The notes below the pieces were generated by a model that was given only the letters and a program-made list of their open reading frames with translations, was not told where the DNA came from and did not search any database. DNA of 64,000 bases from Betaproteobacteria bacterium HGW-Betaproteobacteria-1. GTDB taxonomy: Bacteria > Pseudomonadota > Gammaproteobacteria > Burkholderiales > Methylophilaceae. The stretch lies in the NCBI GenBank assembly GCA_002842435.1, contig PHCX01000002.1:186001-250000 (forward strand), written 5' to 3'. Shown piece by piece: positions 10,540-19,198 of this stretch. Each line of letters starts with the position of its first letter. Positions within the stretch are counted from its first letter, which is position 1. The position numbers and the translations under genes are program-made.

Positions 10540-10558
10540 GCGCTCATTGAATGAGCGC
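10540..10558. terminator. Hairpin between convergent genes
   Basis: GCGCTCA / TGAGCGC inverted repeat with a 5-nt loop lies between the converging HAD phosphatase and ypjD genes. Flanking T-runs are poor on both strands, so it may be a weak bidirectional terminator. Confidence 0.4.
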
Positions 10559-10563
10559 TAACT

Positions 10564-11385
10564 TTAAGGGTGCAGCAGAAACTGCATGACAAACTTGGTG
10601 CCGGCATAAGCCAGTAGCAGCAGCACAAAGCCGCTCAATGTCAGGCGTATGGCCGTCAGGCCGCGCCAGCCGTAGATATAGCGGCCGAGCAGCAGCCCGG
10701 CATAGATCAGCCAGGAGAGCAGGGCAAAGACGTTCTTGTGGTTGAATTTCATTGCCTGGTGAAAGATGTGTTCGGAGAACATCACGCCGCTGATCAATGT
10801 CAGCGTCAGTAGCAGAAAGCCCAGGCCAATCACGCGGAACAGCATTTTTTCCATGACGATCAGCGGCGGGAAATCCGCCAGTTTGATCAGGCTCGGTTTG
10901 TTGTGCATGCTGCGTTCTGCGGCTGCCATCAATAGCGCGTGCAGCGCTGCGAAAGTAAATAAACTGTAGGCCAGCAGTGCAATGATCAGGTGCGCCAGGA
11001 ACAGCGGTTGATCGGTATAGGGCAGTACGTTGTATTCATGAATGCTGCCATGTACCAGTACAAACACGGCTGCCGGTGGCAGCACGAAAGCCTGCAGGCT
11101 GTTGTAGGTCTGGCGGATGTCGGTGATCCAGTAGATCAGCACTGTCAGCCAGAAGATCATCGACAGGGCGTTACCGAAATCCAGGCTGAGGCCAATTTGC
11201 TGACCAGTGCCGACAAAGATCCCCTTGTACAGCAGCCAGGCATGAATCAGCAGGCCGACGGCGATGGCGGCGGAATGCCAGTGCAAAGCTTTCTGGCCCT
11301 GCGGCCTTTTTGTGCTGCGCCAGAAATCAAATGCGACAAAGGCATAGATCAGCGCAACGATCAAATAGGGTAAAAACGCGCTCAT
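10564..11385 (-). CDS. ypjD: CcsA/YpjD-type cytochrome c assembly membrane protein
   Basis: 273-aa polytopic protein with about eight hydrophobic helices and the cytochrome-c-assembly pattern: VLVHGSIHEYNVL and FLAHLIIALLAYSLFTFAAL, then KNVFALLSWLIYAGLLLGRY near the C-terminus. It matches the YpjD/CcsA-related proteins usually encoded divergently from ffh in proteobacteria, as seen here. No other cytochrome c maturation genes are near. In enterobacteria the homologue is often annotated as an inner-membrane protein of uncertain function, possibly linked to CorE/CorC, so a role in haem handling is inference. Confidence 0.85.
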   Translation of the reverse strand: MSAFLPYLIVALIYAFVAFDFWRSTKRPQGQKALHWHSAAIAVGLLIHAWLLYKGIFVGTGQQIGLSLDFGNALSMIFWLTVLIYWITDIRQTYNSLQAFVLPPAAVFVLVHGSIHEYNVLPYTDQPLFLAHLIIALLAYSLFTFAALHALLMAAAERSMHNKPSLIKLADFPPLIVMEKMLFRVIGLGFLLLTLTLISGVMFSEHIFHQAMKFNHKNVFALLSWLIYAGLLLGRYIYGWRGLTAIRLTLSGFVLLLLAYAGTKFVMQFLLHP

Positions 11386-11512
11386 GGAATCATTAGCTTG
11401 AGTGAATGGGTTAAAATCGGGAATTACGTATCACTATAGCATGCGGCACAAGCTAAAGTTAATGCCGCCGCTACACAGAATTGCTTCATGGAATTAATCA
11501 AGAGGTTCCTTA

Positions 11513-12865
11513 ATGTTAGAAAATCTTAGCGGTAGATTACAAGGCGTTATCAAGACCCTGCGTGGTCAGGCGCGCTTGACGGAAGAGAATATCGCAGACG
11601 CCATGCGCGAAGTGCGCATGGCCCTGCTTGAGGCCGACGTTGCCTTGCCGGTGGTCAAGGACTTCATTGCCAAGGTCAAGGAGCGCGCACAGGGCCGTGA
11701 AGTACTGCAAAGCCTGACACCGGGCCAGGCCGTGATCCAGGTCGTGCATGATGAGCTGACCGAGCTGATGGGGGCCAAGGGCGTAGGGCTGGACCTTGCC
11801 GCAGTGCCGCCGGCGATCATCCTGATGGCTGGCCTGCAGGGTTCGGGCAAGACTACGACCTCCGCCAAACTGGCACGACTGCTCAAGGAGCAGAAAAAGA
11901 AGGTGCTGCTGGCCAGTGCCGACGTTTATCGTCCTGCCGCTATCCAGCAATTAAAGACACTGGCGCAAAGTCTGGAAGTGGATTGTTTTGATTCCAACGC
12001 CGGCCAGAAGCCTATGGATATCGCTGCCGCCACGCTGGATTATGCCAAGCGCCATTTCTACGATGTCGTGATCTTCGATACCGCCGGTCGTCTGGGTATC
12101 GACGAAGCGATGATGAACGAGATTCGCGAACTGCATGGCCTGCTCAACCCGGTTGAGACGCTGTTCGTGGTCGATGCCATGCAGGGTCAGGATGCAGTCA
12201 ATACCGCACGTGCCTTCGGCGAAACCCTGCCGTTGACCGGCGTGGTGCTGACCAAGCTGGATGGTGATGCGCGAGGCGGCGCGGCGCTTTCAGTGCGTCA
12301 TGTTACCGGCAAGCCGATCAAGTTCATCGGTGTCAGCGAGAAGGTCGATGGCCTGGAAGCTTTTCACCCGGAGCGCATGGCCTCACGTGTGCTCGGCATG
12401 GGCGACGTGCTGTCGCTGATCGAAGATGCGCAGAAGAAAGTCGATCTGGATGAAGCCAAAAAACTGGCAGACAAGGTCAAGTCCGGCAAGGGTTTCGATC
12501 TGGATGATTTCAAGATGCAGATGCAGCAGATGCGCAACATGGGCGGCATGGGTGCGCTGATGGACAAACTGCCTGCCAATATCGCCGGCATGGCCGGTCA
12601 GATCAGCAGCGATGCCGGCGACAAGGCGATTCGCCGTATCGAAGGCATCATCAATTCCATGACCCCGCTGGAACGCCGCAAGCCGGAAGTCATCAAGGCC
12701 ACCCGCAAACGTCGCATCGCCGATGGTGCCGGCGTGCAGGTGCAGGAAGTCAATCGCATGCTGAAGCAGTTTGAAGAAGCCCAGAAAATGATGAAGATGT
12801 TCTCCAAGGGCGGCATGAGCAAGATGATGCGCGCCATGCAGGGCAGATTTCCCGGCATGCGCTGA
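11513..12865 (+). CDS. ffh: Signal recognition particle protein Ffh
   Basis: SRP GTPase of 450 aa that targets nascent membrane proteins to FtsY and the Sec translocon. The N domain (residues about 1-90) precedes the G domain with P-loop GLQGSGKTTTSAKLA, DTAGRLG (G3), TKLDGDARGG (G4) and the closing GVSEKVDGLEAFHP. The C-terminal M domain is methionine-rich (KMQMQQMRNMGGMGALMDKL, EAQKMMKMFSKGGMSKMM) and binds 4.5S RNA. Full length. Preceded by GAGG about 9 nt before the ATG. Confidence 0.98.
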   Translation: MLENLSGRLQGVIKTLRGQARLTEENIADAMREVRMALLEADVALPVVKDFIAKVKERAQGREVLQSLTPGQAVIQVVHDELTELMGAKGVGLDLAAVPPAIILMAGLQGSGKTTTSAKLARLLKEQKKKVLLASADVYRPAAIQQLKTLAQSLEVDCFDSNAGQKPMDIAAATLDYAKRHFYDVVIFDTAGRLGIDEAMMNEIRELHGLLNPVETLFVVDAMQGQDAVNTARAFGETLPLTGVVLTKLDGDARGGAALSVRHVTGKPIKFIGVSEKVDGLEAFHPERMASRVLGMGDVLSLIEDAQKKVDLDEAKKLADKVKSGKGFDLDDFKMQMQQMRNMGGMGALMDKLPANIAGMAGQISSDAGDKAIRRIEGIINSMTPLERRKPEVIKATRKRRIADGAGVQVQEVNRMLKQFEEAQKMMKMFSKGGMSKMMRAMQGRFPGMR

Positions 12866-12938
12866 TTTTGCATTGACGTAGCGCGTGGTTTTCAGGATAA
12901 TCACGCCCTTTCCGTAGTCTTGTTCCACAAGGCTACAT

Positions 12939-13014
12939 GGGCTGTTAGCTCAGCTGGTAGAGCAGCGGACTTTTAATCCGTTTGTCGTGGGTTCGATCCC
13001 CGCACAGCCCACCA
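12939..13014 (+). tRNA. tRNA-Lys (anticodon UUU)
   Basis: 76-nt cloverleaf: acceptor GGGCTGT pairs with ACAGCCC, D-arm AGCTCAGCTGGTAGAGC, anticodon loop CTTTTAA with anticodon TTT, and T-arm GTGGGTTCGATCCCCGC. The 3' CCA is encoded (13012-13014). It closely resembles other bacterial lysine tRNAs. Confidence 0.97.
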
Positions 13015-13020
13015 ATCATA

Positions 13021-13053
13021 AAAAAGGGTTACGTGAAAACGTAACCCTTTTTT
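13021..13053 (+). terminator. Rho-independent terminator after tRNA-Lys
   Basis: Perfect 13-bp stem (AAAAAGGGTTACG / CGTAACCCTTTTT) with a 6-nt loop, followed by a T-rich tail. It starts 7 nt after the tRNA CCA end and probably ends the tRNA transcript. Confidence 0.9.
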
Positions 13054-13231
13054 CTTTTCTAGTAGCCGTATGTGAGTTTGCATCTAATTTGGTACTAATT
13101 TGTACTTTATTCGGGGTAGCTCTGAGAGCTGCATGAATATTGGACTTTAATTATTTTAGTCTTAAATCAAGTGGGAATTTTACGGTGTGGCAGTAATGCG
13201 GTATCAAATAAAGCGTTAAATCATAGACAGA
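13054..13231. other. AT-rich gene-free stretch
   Basis: No ORF or RNA is recognised between the tRNA terminator and the terminator of the CpxP-like gene. Only a short near-direct repeat (TTTGGTACT / TTTGTACT, about 13089-13107) and a small hairpin (AGCTCTGAGAGCT, about 13119-13131) are visible. Its position downstream of a tRNA 3' end would suit an old integration scar, but no integrase or att duplication is seen. Confidence 0.4.
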
Positions 13232-13270
13232 AGAAAAAAACGGCAACAGCACAGGGGAATGCGGTTGCCG
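13232..13270 (-). terminator. Rho-independent terminator of the CpxP-like gene
   Basis: On the minus strand CGGCAAC / GTTGCCG forms a 7-bp stem around a 16-nt loop, immediately followed by seven T residues. It lies about 90 bp downstream of the stop of the leftward CpxP-like gene. Confidence 0.75.
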
Positions 13271-13363
13271 TGAGGGGAACGCGGCGTATCAGCGCGAATC
13301 AGGGGTGACGATCTGGGGAGATGCTGCGTTGCGCAGCCGATGGTGCCCGATGCGCGCGAATGA

Positions 13364-13900
13364 TCAACTGCGTACCTGAGGAGAGGCTTTGTGATGGCCC
13401 GGCCTGAAGCCGGTGGGTTTGTGCAGGGAAGGGCCGTGTGGTTGATTCATTTTTTGCTGCACTTCAGCACGTTGCTCCGGACTCAGGATGGCAAATATCT
13501 TTGCATCGGTGAGCGTTCGTTGCAGGAGGATTTTCTTTTCCACGTCTGCCAGTTTATCGGCAATTTTCCTGATTTTTGCTTCATCAAAAGGCGTGGCTAT
13601 TGTTGCCTGATGCAATTCAGCCATGAGTTGATGCCGTTGTTTGCTCAAATTTCGCATGACGGGCACTTGCGGGTGCGCGATTTCAAAAATCTTGTCCATT
13701 TGCGTTTCAGTCAACTGGATCCCTTTCAGATAGGGTGGCATTTCTTGCATCGGGCCTTTCATGCCCATTGGGGAATGTGGCGCGCATTTGTCAGCGTGTG
13801 GTTCTCCCTTGCCCATGGGTTCGGCAAGCGCAGCCAGTGGCAGGGTGATGGTGAGTACGCAGATGGTGAGTAACCGTGGGAATTTTGGTGCAATTTTCAT
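13364..13900 (-). CDS. CpxP/Spy-like periplasmic LTxxQ protein
   Basis: 178-aa secreted protein with an N-terminal signal peptide (to about residue 27, ending LPLAALAEP). Two LTxxQ-type motifs are visible, LTETQMDKIF and LSPEQRAEVQ, on either side of a helical segment, as in CpxP/Spy/CnrX-type proteins. Family members are periplasmic chaperones or stress-sensing inhibitors of the CpxA kinase. The start at 13900 is chosen because AGGAG lies 5 nt upstream; an ATG three bases earlier is too close. It is divergent from a CpxR/CpxA-type pair with CpxR-like boxes between them, which supports the CpxP assignment. His/Met-rich ends (about residues 30-50, and PGHHKASP) could bind metal. Confidence 0.8.
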   Translation of the reverse strand: MKIAPKFPRLLTICVLTITLPLAALAEPMGKGEPHADKCAPHSPMGMKGPMQEMPPYLKGIQLTETQMDKIFEIAHPQVPVMRNLSKQRHQLMAELHQATIATPFDEAKIRKIADKLADVEKKILLQRTLTDAKIFAILSPEQRAEVQQKMNQPHGPSLHKPTGFRPGHHKASPQVRS

Positions 13901-13970
13901 CATGACTCCTGAGTGAATGAATGGATGTTTTGATCGATACAGCATGGAGTGCATTTTGCAGGAATGGACT

Positions 13971-14063
13971 GTAAATCGACGTTAAGCATATGTAAAAACT
14001 GGTAAAGGTCTTTCGATATTTCAATGCCTTAACGCCAGGCTTCACGATGTAAAATTTGGTAAA
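13971..14063. promoter_or_regulatory. Three CpxR-type boxes (GTAAA-N5-GTAAA)
   Basis: Two exact copies of the CpxR consensus GTAAA-N5-GTAAA occur at 13992-14006 and 14049-14063. A one-mismatch copy (GTAAA-N5-GTTAA) lies at 13971-13985, 21 bp from the next, about two helical turns. All lie in the 240-bp gap between the divergent cpxP-like and cpxR-like genes. The consensus is known from enterobacterial CpxR; autoregulation here is inferred. Confidence 0.8.
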
Positions 14064-14140
14064 GCCGGGTCTTAACGCTTGTAAAGAAATCATGGTGCTC
14101 GTTATGCTGAACGATATCTGGCGAACATATGCAGGGAAGC

Positions 14141-14821
14141 ATGAATAAAGTCTTGGTGATTGATGATGATGTCGAGTTGGTCGGGATGCTGAAGGAGTAT
14201 CTTGAGCAGGAAGGGTTCCAGGTTAGCTGTGCGTATGATGGAGAGCGCGGAGCGCAATACGCCTTGGCCGGCAAGTTCGATATTATTGTGCTGGATGTCA
14301 TGATGCCAAAGATCGATGGCATTCAGGCCCTGCGCTTGATACGCGCGCAGAGCAAGGTGCCGGTCATCATGCTGACGGCGAAGGGGGATGATGCTGATCG
14401 CATCATGGGGCTGGAGCTGGGTGCGGATGACTATGTGCCGAAACCCTGCACACCCCGTGAACTGGTTGCGCGTATTCGTGCCATTCTGCGCCGGATTCAG
14501 GATGCGGCGAGCCGTGATTCTGAAATTTCGGTGGGGCTTTTGAGTGTCTGGCCGGAACAGCGGCTGGCAGCTTGGGATGGCAAGCCGCTGGAACTGACGA
14601 GCACGGAATTCAACCTGCTGGAGATGCTGGTGCGTAACGCCGGACGTGTGGTCAGCAAGGAGGATCTGTCGTTGCATGCACTCGGGCGGGCAATGACCAA
14701 GTTTGATCGCAGTATTGATGTGCACCTGAGCAGTATTCGACAGAAAATCGGCCCTTTTCCTGATGGGCGGCATTGCATACAGACGGTGTATCGTATGGGT
14801 TACCAGTTGGTCAGGGAATAA
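14141..14821 (+). CDS. cpxR: OmpR/CpxR-type response regulator
   Basis: 226-aa regulator: receiver domain (residues 1-120) with the acidic pair in VIDDD, phospho-acceptor Asp52 in VLDVMMP, Thr80 and Lys101 (YVPKP), then an OmpR-type winged helix (LELTSTEFNLLEMLV, VSKEDLS, SIDVHLSSIRQKIG, IQTVYRMGYQLV). Start 14141 chosen over 14129 because AGGGA lies about 5 nt upstream. Its TAA overlaps the kinase ATG by one base. Three CpxR boxes upstream and the divergent CpxP-like gene support assignment to a Cpx envelope-stress system. Confidence 0.87.
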   Translation: MNKVLVIDDDVELVGMLKEYLEQEGFQVSCAYDGERGAQYALAGKFDIIVLDVMMPKIDGIQALRLIRAQSKVPVIMLTAKGDDADRIMGLELGADDYVPKPCTPRELVARIRAILRRIQDAASRDSEISVGLLSVWPEQRLAAWDGKPLELTSTEFNLLEMLVRNAGRVVSKEDLSLHALGRAMTKFDRSIDVHLSSIRQKIGPFPDGRHCIQTVYRMGYQLVRE

Positions 14822-16203
14822 TGGGCAGACTATTCTGGAAGTTCTTCTTTTTCTTTTTCCTGGCACAACTCACGGCAGTCATCGGGGTTGGCGTCACCAT
14901 CTGGTCGCAGGGGCGCACACATGATGCCAGCCAGAGTTCAGGGATTGAATATAGTCCGCCAGCACGCGCACTGGTGGAGGCCGCCGCTTCCACATTGCAG
15001 TTCGGCGGTGAAGCGGCGCTGAAGAACCTGCTGGAGGGTTGGCAGCAACGCCCAATGCCGCAGGTGCATGTGGTTGATTCCCAAGGCCGCGAGCTGATGC
15101 AGCGTGCTTACACGCAAGCAGCGCTTGATGCGGCTGACAGGCATGCTTCAAGCCAGGTTGCGCATGCATATGCCAAACGTGTCCGCATGACGGGTGGTCT
15201 GGAGTATCTGCTTTTTGTGCCGGAAAATGGACGCCAGCCGCATACAGCCCGAATGCCGCCGTCCAAAGGCCCGCACATGTTCCCGTTCAAGCCCCTGATT
15301 GCCGGTGTGCTGGCCAGTCTTGTCTTTGCGGCAATGCTGGCATGGTATTTTTCCAAACCGATCAAGCAGCTGCGCAATGCATTCAACCAGGCATCTGCCG
15401 GCAAGCTGGACGTCCGGCTCGGCGAGTCGATGGGGCTGCGCAAGGATGAGCTTTCGGATCTCAGTCACGACTTTGATGCGATGGCCACTCGGCTTGGCGC
15501 CTTGATTCAGGGGCAGACCCACCTGTTGCATCATGTTTCGCACGAATTGCGTTCACCGTTGGCGCGGATTCAGATGGCGATTGGTCTTGCGCGACAAAGT
15601 CCGGAAAAGGTGGAGAATTCCCTGAGCCGTATTCAGCTTGAATCCGAACGCATGGATAAGCTGGTGGGCGAGTTATTGCAGCTCTCACGTCTTGAGTCTG
15701 GTGTCATGCGGCTGCATAAGGAAAAAGTTGCTTTCAACGAGGTGCTGGGCGATGTGCTGCAGGATGCCGGTTTCGAGGCGGACGGCAAGGGTATTGCGAT
15801 CCGGCTGCATGCGCCCAGCCGGTTTACCCTGATGGGAGAAGCCGAACTGTTGAACAGGGCTATCGAGAACATTGTCCGGAACGCCATCAAGTATAGTCCG
15901 GAGGGTAGCCAGATCATGGTGGAGTTACGTGCGGAGACGGAAACAGGTCGCATGTTGCTGTCGGTTTGCGATCAGGGTCCGGGCGTTCCGCTGGCGGATA
16001 TGGAGGCCATTTTTCAGCCGTTCGTGCGATCTGGCGCGCAGAATGGAGATGGGCACGGGGTTGGCCTGGCGATTGCGAAACAGGTGATGGAGGCGCACGG
16101 GGGCGAAATTCGAGCCAGGAACCGGACGACAGGGGGGCTGTGTATTGAGATTGCGCTACCTTATCTGGCCACCTGGGTGTCGAATGCGACTGGCGAACAG
16201 TAA
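14821..16203 (+). CDS. cpxA: CpxA-type sensor histidine kinase
   Basis: 460-aa membrane kinase partnered with the preceding regulator. Layout: TM1 (about 5-28, phenylalanine-rich), a periplasmic sensor of about 125 residues, TM2 (about 158-176), HAMP (about 177-230), HisKA with phospho-acceptor His241 in HHVSHELRSPLARIQ, and HATPase_c with N-box NIVRNAIKYSPEG, G1 DQGPGVP and G2 GHGVGLAIAKQVM. It starts inside the regulator's stop codon (TAATG), so translation is probably coupled. Likely senses envelope or metal stress, restrained by the CpxP-like protein. Confidence 0.87.
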   Translation: MGRLFWKFFFFFFLAQLTAVIGVGVTIWSQGRTHDASQSSGIEYSPPARALVEAAASTLQFGGEAALKNLLEGWQQRPMPQVHVVDSQGRELMQRAYTQAALDAADRHASSQVAHAYAKRVRMTGGLEYLLFVPENGRQPHTARMPPSKGPHMFPFKPLIAGVLASLVFAAMLAWYFSKPIKQLRNAFNQASAGKLDVRLGESMGLRKDELSDLSHDFDAMATRLGALIQGQTHLLHHVSHELRSPLARIQMAIGLARQSPEKVENSLSRIQLESERMDKLVGELLQLSRLESGVMRLHKEKVAFNEVLGDVLQDAGFEADGKGIAIRLHAPSRFTLMGEAELLNRAIENIVRNAIKYSPEGSQIMVELRAETETGRMLLSVCDQGPGVPLADMEAIFQPFVRSGAQNGDGHGVGLAIAKQVMEAHGGEIRARNRTTGGLCIEIALPYLATWVSNATGEQ

Positions 16204-16314
16204 GGCATGCCTTTCCTGGTTGGGCACCGACCAATAAAAAAGATCAAAAGAAATCATCAACGCGTCATGCATTACTACGCATAAAACCTTTGCGTATGGT
16301 TTGGGCGTACCAGG

Positions 16315-17163
16315 TTAAGTTTTCATTCCCGATTCAATTGATTTGTTTTCCAGAATCCGTATTTCGTGTTGCGAGAACGGGATGACGATATTCTCGCTAC
16401 GGAAGGATTCGACGATAGCCTTGGTGATCTCACCCTTGGCGAAGATGTAATCAGGTACCTTGATCCAGGGTTTGACCGCGATTTCGATGGAAGATGTCGC
16501 CAGTTTGTTGGTGGTGACGATGGCTTGCGGTTCCTTCAGTACTCGCAGGTTCTTTTGCAGTATCTCGTTGATGATAGCGAGTGCCTTGTCCAGGTCGGTG
16601 TCATAGGCGACGCCGACATTGATGTCGAGCTGACGAATCTCGCCGAAGTTGTGCAGGATCTCGCCGACTATCTTGCGGTTGGGAATCACGACCTGGGATT
16701 GGTCGTAGTGCCCGAGCACGGTTGAGAACAGGCTGATGTTTTCAACCAGGCCTTCTTCTTCTGCAATGGAGATGTATTCACCGACACGGAACGGCTTGGT
16801 GAAGATGATGGTGAGGCCGGCCATGATATTCCCCAGTACACCCTGCATGGCCAATGCGACACCGGCGCCGGCGACGCCGAGACCGGCGATCAGGGGTAGC
16901 AGCTGGATGCCGAGATTCTGCAATGCCATGATGATGAACATGCCCAGCACGATGATGCGGATGATGCGAACCAGCAGTTCCTGTACCGGTAGTTCCAGAT
17001 TGATCTTGCTCAGCGCTTTGTTGCTGATGTTTCCTATCCAGCGACCGATATAGACACCAGCGATGATGATGGCGATGGCGACCAGGACTTTGGGACCGAA
17101 TTGAATCGCCAAATCGACGGCCGTGCTTTTTGCTTGATCCAGAATTTCCAGGTGTTCGCTCAT
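16315..17163 (-). CDS. mscS: Small-conductance mechanosensitive channel (MscS family)
   Basis: 282-aa inner-membrane channel protecting against hypo-osmotic shock. Hydrophobic helices lie at about 27-45, 65-85 and 90-125; the third contains the Gly/Ala-rich pore helix (LIAGLGVAGAGVALAMQGVLGNIMAGL). The MscS beta domain follows (FRVGEYISIAEEEGLVENIS, VVIPNRKIVGEILHN) and then the alpha/beta C-terminal domain. Size matches E. coli MscS. Divergent from the sulfhydrylase gene. Confidence 0.93.
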   Translation of the reverse strand: MSEHLEILDQAKSTAVDLAIQFGPKVLVAIAIIIAGVYIGRWIGNISNKALSKINLELPVQELLVRIIRIIVLGMFIIMALQNLGIQLLPLIAGLGVAGAGVALAMQGVLGNIMAGLTIIFTKPFRVGEYISIAEEEGLVENISLFSTVLGHYDQSQVVIPNRKIVGEILHNFGEIRQLDINVGVAYDTDLDKALAIINEILQKNLRVLKEPQAIVTTNKLATSSIEIAVKPWIKVPDYIFAKGEITKAIVESFRSENIVIPFSQHEIRILENKSIESGMKT

Positions 17164-17269
17164 CAGGTTTCTCTATTGAAGTTTTCACTAAATCGGTCGT
17201 CTTGCCGGCAGTGCCAAAGCTGCACCGATTGTACTATTTTTTTGGTTGGCTTTTGTCGGGTTGTCAGTT

Positions 17270-17298
17270 TTGCGTATCAGGCGTGAAGCCTTTAGAAT
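17270..17298 (+). promoter_or_regulatory. Sigma-70 promoter of the sulfhydrylase gene
   Basis: TTGCGT (17270-17275), 17-bp spacer, TAGAAT (17293-17298). This gives a 5' leader of about 50 nt before the ATG at 17357. No SAM-riboswitch-like structure is recognised in that leader. Confidence 0.45.
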
Positions 17299-17356
17299 CG
17301 ACCGGATACACACAACAATTTGCCGCGTTCATGCGTGCCAATTCAGGAGGAAAGTC

Positions 17357-18628
17357 ATGAAGCTGGATACGATAGCCGTTCACGGGGGTTATTCCCCGGA
17401 CCCCACTACCAAAGCTGTTGCAGTGCCGATCTATCAGACGACATCCTATGCGTTTGACGATACCCAGCATGGTGCCGATCTGTTCGACCTGAAAGTGCAG
17501 GGCAATATTTACACGCGCATCATGAACCCGACGACGGATGTGCTGGAAAAACGCGTGGCCGAGTTGGAGGGCGGTATCGCTGCGCTAGGGCTGGCATCCG
17601 GCATGGCCGCCATCACCTATGCCGTGATGACCATCGCCGAGGCTGGCGACAACATCGTGTCGGCCTCTACGCTTTACGGCGGCACTTATAACCTGTTTGC
17701 ACACACCTTGCCGCAATATGGCATTGATGTGCGCTTTGCCGATTATCGCGACCCGCAGGCTTTCGAAAAGCTGATCGACGACAAGACCAAGGCGATCTTC
17801 TGTGAATCGGTGGGTAACCCGCTCGGCAACATTACCGATTTCGAGAAGCTGGCAGAAGTCGCGCATCGGCATGGCGTGCCACTGATTGTCGACAATACGG
17901 TGCCTTCGCCGTATCTGTGCCGTCCGTTCGAGCATGGCGCCGATATCGTCGTGCATGCGCTGACCAAATACCTTGGCGGTCACGGCAACAGCATCGGCGG
18001 TGCTATCGTCGATTCAGGCAAGTTCCCCTGGGCGGAACACAAGGCACGCTTCCGCCGGCTGAATGAACCGGATGTGTCATATCACGGGGTGGTGTATACC
18101 GAGGCCCTCGGCCCTGCTGCCTACATCGGCCGAGCTCGTGTGGTGCCTTTGCGCAATACCGGTGCGGCGATTTCGCCGTTCAACTCCTTCCTGATCCTGC
18201 AGGGCATCGAGACGCTGGCGCTACGTATGGAGCGTATTTGCGACAACGCGCTGAGGGTGGCGCAGTTCCTCAAGGGGCATGCCAAGGTCAACTGGGTCAA
18301 CTATGCCGGGCTGGACGACCATCCGGACAAAAAGCTGGTGGACAAGTACATGGGTGGCAAGGCTTCCGGTATTCTGACCTTCGGTGTCAAGGGCGACAGT
18401 GCAGGTGGTGCGCGATTCCAGGATGCGCTGCAACTGGTAACCCGTTTGGTGAATATCGGTGACGCCAAGTCGCTGGCTTGTCACCCTGCTTCGACCACGC
18501 ACCGGCAGTTGTCGCCGGATGAGTTGAAAAAGGCCGGGGTTTCTGAGGATATGGTGCGGCTTTCCATCGGTATCGAGCATATTGACGATATTCTGGAAGA
18601 CCTGGATCAGGCGCTGGCAAAAGCCTGA
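17357..18628 (+). CDS. metY: O-acetylhomoserine aminocarboxypropyltransferase (sulfhydrylase)
   Basis: PLP enzyme of 423 aa in the Cys/Met metabolism family that makes homocysteine from O-acetylhomoserine and sulfide. Signatures: YTRIMNPTTDVLEKRVAELE near the N-terminus, GLASGMAAI, VDNTVPSPYLCRPFEHGAD, and the PLP-binding lysine in VHALTKYLGGHG. The closing SLACHPASTTHRQLS and SIGIEHIDDILEDL are typical. The long substrate insertion favours OAH sulfhydrylase over cystathionine synthase. Start 17357 follows a strong AGGAGGAAA. Ends at a clear terminator. Confidence 0.92.
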   Translation: MKLDTIAVHGGYSPDPTTKAVAVPIYQTTSYAFDDTQHGADLFDLKVQGNIYTRIMNPTTDVLEKRVAELEGGIAALGLASGMAAITYAVMTIAEAGDNIVSASTLYGGTYNLFAHTLPQYGIDVRFADYRDPQAFEKLIDDKTKAIFCESVGNPLGNITDFEKLAEVAHRHGVPLIVDNTVPSPYLCRPFEHGADIVVHALTKYLGGHGNSIGGAIVDSGKFPWAEHKARFRRLNEPDVSYHGVVYTEALGPAAYIGRARVVPLRNTGAAISPFNSFLILQGIETLALRMERICDNALRVAQFLKGHAKVNWVNYAGLDDHPDKKLVDKYMGGKASGILTFGVKGDSAGGARFQDALQLVTRLVNIGDAKSLACHPASTTHRQLSPDELKKAGVSEDMVRLSIGIEHIDDILEDLDQALAKA

Positions 18629-18648
18629 TTGCGAAAAAGTCCGGCATA

Positions 18649-18680
18649 GAAGGCCAGCCGCAAGGCTGGCCTTCTTGTTT
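18649..18680 (+). terminator. Rho-independent terminator of metY
   Basis: GAAGGCCAGCC / GGCTGGCCTTC 11-bp perfect stem with GCAA loop followed by TTGTTT, about 20 bp after the stop codon. The stable GNRA tetraloop fits a strong terminator. Confidence 0.9.
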
Positions 18681-18690
18681 CCGGGAAGGG

Positions 18691-18930
18691 CTAGATGGCG
18701 GCCCGCACTACTCTGGGTCTTTTCGTGCGGATTTTCCGCAGCTTCCTGGCAGCGCGCCATTCAGCAATCCGGTGGCGGCGCGCCACAATGGCGACAATCA
18801 TCATGGCCCAGGCGAGTGCCAGCAGGTGAGCGAGTCCTGCGTAAATGCTGACGATCATCAGCTGCGGCAGCGCAGTGGTCAGCATCAATGGCAGCAGGGC
18901 CAGTATCAGGATCAGCAGGATGAGTAACAT
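18691..18930 (-). CDS. Small hydrophobic membrane protein of unknown function
   Basis: 79-aa ORF with two hydrophobic segments (about residues 1-20 and 24-50) and a strongly basic C-terminus (RRHRIAEWRAARKLRKIR...), suggesting an inner-membrane protein with its tail in the cytoplasm. AAGGAA lies about 9 nt upstream of the ATG. I do not recognise a family. It stands alone between the metY terminator and a lipoprotein gene. Support is the ribosome site and the membrane-protein composition. Confidence 0.5.
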   Translation of the reverse strand: MLLILLILILALLPLMLTTALPQLMIVSIYAGLAHLLALAWAMMIVAIVARRHRIAEWRAARKLRKIRTKRPRVVRAAI

Positions 18931-19140
18931 GATGGATTTCCTTTCAATTTACCGTCACCAATTCACCAAATTGATGTTTGTTAAATCTCCATATTGGACT
19001 AGCAGGTATCATGCCAGCGGCTTGTTTAAGCAGGATGACAAAACTGGAGGTTGCAGCTTGTTGTTGCGCTAATTGTTGCGATAGTGTCGTTGATAAGGCC
19101 TTGCCAACCTGATTGGGTGCACGCTGGTCGGTGCCGGAAA

Positions 19141-19170
19141 AAGAAAAAGGCCAACATGTGTTGGCCTTTT
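19141..19170 (-). terminator. Rho-independent terminator of lipoprotein gene
   Basis: On the minus strand AAAAGGCCAAC / GTTGGCCTTTT, with a short ATGT-type loop, runs into CTTTTTC. It lies about 30 bp downstream of the leftward lipoprotein gene. Confidence 0.8.
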
Positions 19171-19198
19171 AGATACTCAGATAATTAAATCAGAGTGA

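Noticed and set aside
13015-13363. Integrated element downstream of tRNA-Lys
   Set aside because: No integrase and no repeat of the tRNA 3' end; the gap is explained mainly by two terminators.
17164-17356. SAM or other methionine riboswitch before metY
   Set aside because: No conserved riboswitch core or long structured leader; the predicted 5' leader is only about 50 nt.
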